A stretch of DNA of 64,000 bases from Ridgeia piscesae (taxonomy: Eukaryota; Annelida; Polychaeta; Sabellida; Siboglinidae): positions 347,501 to 411,500 of the forward strand of contig JAODUO010000077.1 in the NCBI GenBank assembly GCA_025642075.2, given 5' to 3'. The notes beneath the pieces were generated by a model, which ran no database searches, was not told the origin of the DNA, and saw only the letters and a list, made by a program, of their open reading frames with translations. Shown piece after piece: positions 1 through 64,000 of the stretch (position 1 is its first letter; every line of letters starts with the position of its first letter). Made by a program: the position numbers and the translations under genes.

Positions 1-1000
1 GTCCATGATCATCTGCAGCACACATTGGCGACCACGGTACACTGATGTCCACGGTCATCTGATGCTAGCATTGATGATTGCGCTCATCTGATGTCCATGA
101 TCATCTGCAGCACACATTGGCGACCACGGTACACTGATGTCCACGGTCATCTGATGCTAGCATTGACGATTGCGCTCATCTGATGTCCATGATCATCTGC
201 AGCACACATTGGCGACCACAGTACTCTGATGTCCACGGTCATCTGATGCTAGCATTGATGATTGCGCTCATCTGATGTCCATGATCATCTGCAGCACACA
301 TTGGCGACCACGGTACACTGATGTCCACGGTCATCTGATGCTAGCATTGATGATTGCGCTCATCTGATGTCCATGATCATCTGCAGCACACATTACCGAC
401 CACGGTACACTGATGTCCACGGTCATCTGATGCTAGCATTAATGATTGCGCTCATCTGATGTCCATGATCATCTGCAGCACACATTGGCGACCACGGTAC
501 ACTGATGTCCACGGTCATCTGATGCTAGCATTGATGATTGCGCTCATCTGATGTCCATGATCATCTGCAGCACACATTGGCGACCACGGTACACTGATGT
601 CCACGGTCATCTGATGCTAGCATTGACGATTGCGCTCATCTGATGTCCATGATCATCTGCAGCACACATTGGCGACCACAGTACTCTGATGTCCACGGTC
701 ATCTGATGCTAGCATTGATGATTGCGCTCATCTGATGTCCATGATCATCTGCAGCACACATTGGCGACCACGGTACACTGATGTCCACGGTCATCTGATG
801 CTAGCATTGACGATTGCGCTCATCTGATGTCCATGATCATCTGCAGCACACATTGGCGACCACAGTACTCTGATGTCCACGGTCATCTGATGCTAGCATT
901 GACGATTGCACTCATCTGATGTCCATGATCATCTGCAGCACACATTGGCAACCACGGTACACTGATGTCCACGGTCATCTGATGCTAGCATTGACAATTG
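1..1000. repeat. 92-bp tandem satellite, about 11 copies, running off the left edge
   Basis: Starts of the unit (GTCCATGATCATCTGCAGC) fall at 1, 93, 185, 277 and so on. Copies are nearly identical, and diagnostic variants recur every five units (units 1-3 match 6-8), giving a 460-bp higher-order period. The array ends with a decayed copy at about 1000. It lies downstream of the DDX18 3' end. Confidence 0.95.
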
Positions 1001-2777
1001 CACTCATGATAATGCAACAGTACTGTGTGAAATGTTTGAACAAGAGGGTATTTCTTTGACAAAAAGTCCTTTTAACATGTGACCATAATCTTTCAAATGT
1101 ATTCTTTGTGGTTCAAGTTTGTTGAAACTTGTTTTGTTTGTTATTTGCATCAATAATTGTTAACTTAAATGTTTTTATGGAACTGTGTATGATGTGTTTA
1201 TAATAACAAGTTACATACCATGCATTTGGTGTAACTGTGTATATGATCTGGCAATCACGCATACACCGAGTTATTTTAATACAGCAATTTGTTTTATTGC
1301 ATATAATATATATTTATGAATACAAGATCAAGAGGTCGAATTCTCGTGAGGTCGAATTCTCAACCTGACTGTAACAGGCTAAACATGATCAGTAAATTGC
1401 AGAGCAAACCAGTGGCAATAAATATCTTAATATGCTTCTTGTTTAGCATAATTATGATAGACGAGATCAAACTATCAATGTTCTATAAAATACCTGGTGT
1501 TTGTCTGCCTTCAAAATGAGGCTCAAAGCTCCCAATTTAAGAAAGTTTCTAAGAAAATGTTCCCGTTTTCTTCTTTATGCTAAATGCCTGATGTGAGGTT
1601 GGTCTCCCTATTGCAGCCTGCCTGGGGACATATTTCTTACATAGCAGTAAAATAAGTGGCATGATACAGATAATTACTTGACAAAATATGATACAAGACA
1701 TAATTAGTCAAGTGTGGGTATAGAGACAGCCTGTACAGGTAAATACAGAAGACACAGAAACAATGTGTACATAAGTCTATTACACATACACACAACATGT
1801 TATTCCTCCAATAGTTGTGTGTCTGACAATTGTTACAGTGAAATGCATTTTATGTTGATCATACATATAACTGATCCTTACATACGACTACCACCATACA
1901 TTCAACAACAGCATTGCTAAATGTCTGTAAACAGAACCAGTTTATATTCACAAATGTGTTAACTGAATGAGAGATGATTTGATTTAACCAAAACAGTAAA
2001 AACACACTAAGGAATCATTTTAGAGAATCCTTTACTAAAACTTATTACCGTGTTATACAGAGCACAGATATCTAATACAAGTTAGCCAACATTAACATCT
2101 CACTTGTTCTGCAGTTTTCTTCATATCATTATTACATCATGTGACATCGTATTTTAAACAGAAACATATCTGCCACACAAACCGTAATGGCTACATGCAG
2201 ATGATAGTTTGCCCAAGCATCTTAAAAAATACTTCCGACGGTGATCTGACGTGACACTATAATAACTGACAGACAAGACTTACAACAATACATACACACA
2301 CATATCTTACCAACAACCTTAAAAAAACGTCTGCCGCACTAAGACAGTCATCTTTGATTTTATACAACTGCTACACACTTGCTGACACGAATGATGATAA
2401 GGAGTCATAATACAGGTTTGTTGGACATTAAAAAAACCTCATACCATGAATGTATGTCATTTGTTCATGAACACCCAAGTTTTCTACAATGAGAAACAAG
2501 ATTGATCCCTTATAGCAATCTTCCGCACAAGTTCCAGAAATAAAAACACACTTCAATTGAAATGCAAATATACTTTTCATCGAGGTAAACAATCTGTTAG
2601 CGGAAAACAGTAAGCTGAGTCAAAGTCACACGCCCCTGGAAATAAGATAACTGATAAAATCAGTATAACCTGCGAATAACACAAAGATGTTATTTTCTCT
2701 GACGACGGTTTTCTCAGCACCAGCTTTCAGGTGAAAGTTCTGGGAGAAACTTTTGTCGATGTGGTTCACAGTTGTGT
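1001..2777 (-). other. DDX18 3' UTR and downstream flank
   Basis: AT-rich sequence with no supportable gene. The 3' UTR must begin at 2777. The only clear AATAAA on the minus strand that I found lies at 1293-1298, which would make a 3' UTR of about 1.5 kb. An end nearer the stop using a variant signal is equally possible. Two short open frames here (about 67 codons) look like chance. Confidence 0.5.
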
Positions 2778-63702
<60,925 letters not shown>

Positions 63703-64000
63703 AATGGAAACAGTTCTGCAAAGAGAAAACCCTGCTCAATATCTATAATCAATACAGTGTAGTCCATCTTGTCTTATCTGGTTTGAGTACTGACCAACAC
63801 TCCTGGTGGAGTCAAAGGTCAGGGTTCATATTATTTCATGTCAATTTGATAATGTTACACTAACAGTTATAGACCACAATTTCAGGATCATGTCTTATAA
63901 GTGTTTTTGTAGTCACCCATATCATACCTGTGCAGATAATATTGTTCTCTAATGTTCACTACAATGAGAAAAATACTGGTATTTTTTCTAGAATCTGGGC
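63703..64000 (-). promoter_or_regulatory. DDX18 5' UTR and probable upstream intron
   Basis: An acceptor (pyrimidine tract plus CAG, 63716-63730) just upstream of the start codon implies a non-coding first exon. A matching donor CAG|GTATGA is visible at 63927, which would give a 212-base intron and put the promoter beyond the right edge. No core promoter element can be defended here. Confidence 0.4.

Overview
The window is a piece of an animal nuclear genome. It holds one protein-coding gene that I can support: a complete ortholog of the nucleolar DEAD-box RNA helicase DDX18 (yeast Has1), on the minus strand. I count 15 coding exons between 63,702 (ATG) and 2,778 (end of TAG). Together they give about 2,067 coding bases, or 688 codons once a single-base frameshift in exon 11 is allowed for. 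Every splice junction follows GT-AG and the phases agree across all 14 introns. All the helicase motifs are present in order. Protein divergence from the vertebrate protein, intron repeats rich in CA/GT, ACGC, GGAC and TGTC, and a tRNA-derived SINE family suggest a marine invertebrate. A lophotrochozoan, perhaps a gastropod mollusc, is my best guess, but the sequence alone does not prove the taxon.

Layout in transcription order (right to left). 63.7-59.8 kb: six exons encoding the charged, lysine-rich N-terminal tail and the Q motif, separated by short introns; intron 3 holds a LINE relic and a perfect hairpin. 57.8-57.7 kb: exon 7 with the Walker A motif. 57.7-50.3 kb: intron 7 is almost entirely an 84-bp minisatellite built from four 21-bp sub-units, one of which is the last bases of exon 7 plus its splice donor. 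49.7-45.6 kb: exons 8-11, with a 15-bp array against the acceptor of exon 9, a TIR-like dispersed element in intron 9, and a 55-bp array made from the end of exon 11 plus its donor, running on to about 45.1 kb. 45.1-29.5 kb: the 16-kb intron 11, with a 1.4-kb CA-rich block and several minisatellites. 29.4-2.8 kb: exons 12-15 separated by three introns of 6-14 kb, again full of tandem arrays. 1.0 kb to the left edge: a 92-bp satellite downstream of the gene.

The most unusual feature is that two separate minisatellites in the same gene (84 bp in intron 7, 55 bp in intron 11) have each captured a real exon end together with its 5' splice site. The introns therefore carry roughly 85-90 and 9 near-copies of a functional donor. 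This is direct sequence observation. Whether the copies bind U1 snRNP, cause alternative splicing or are silent is inference.

The long open frames through the arrays on both strands come from repeat lengths divisible by three and should not be read as genes. The single-base frameshift in exon 11 and a ragged stretch at about 56.95-57.64 kb look like consensus errors of a long-read assembly, but could be real.
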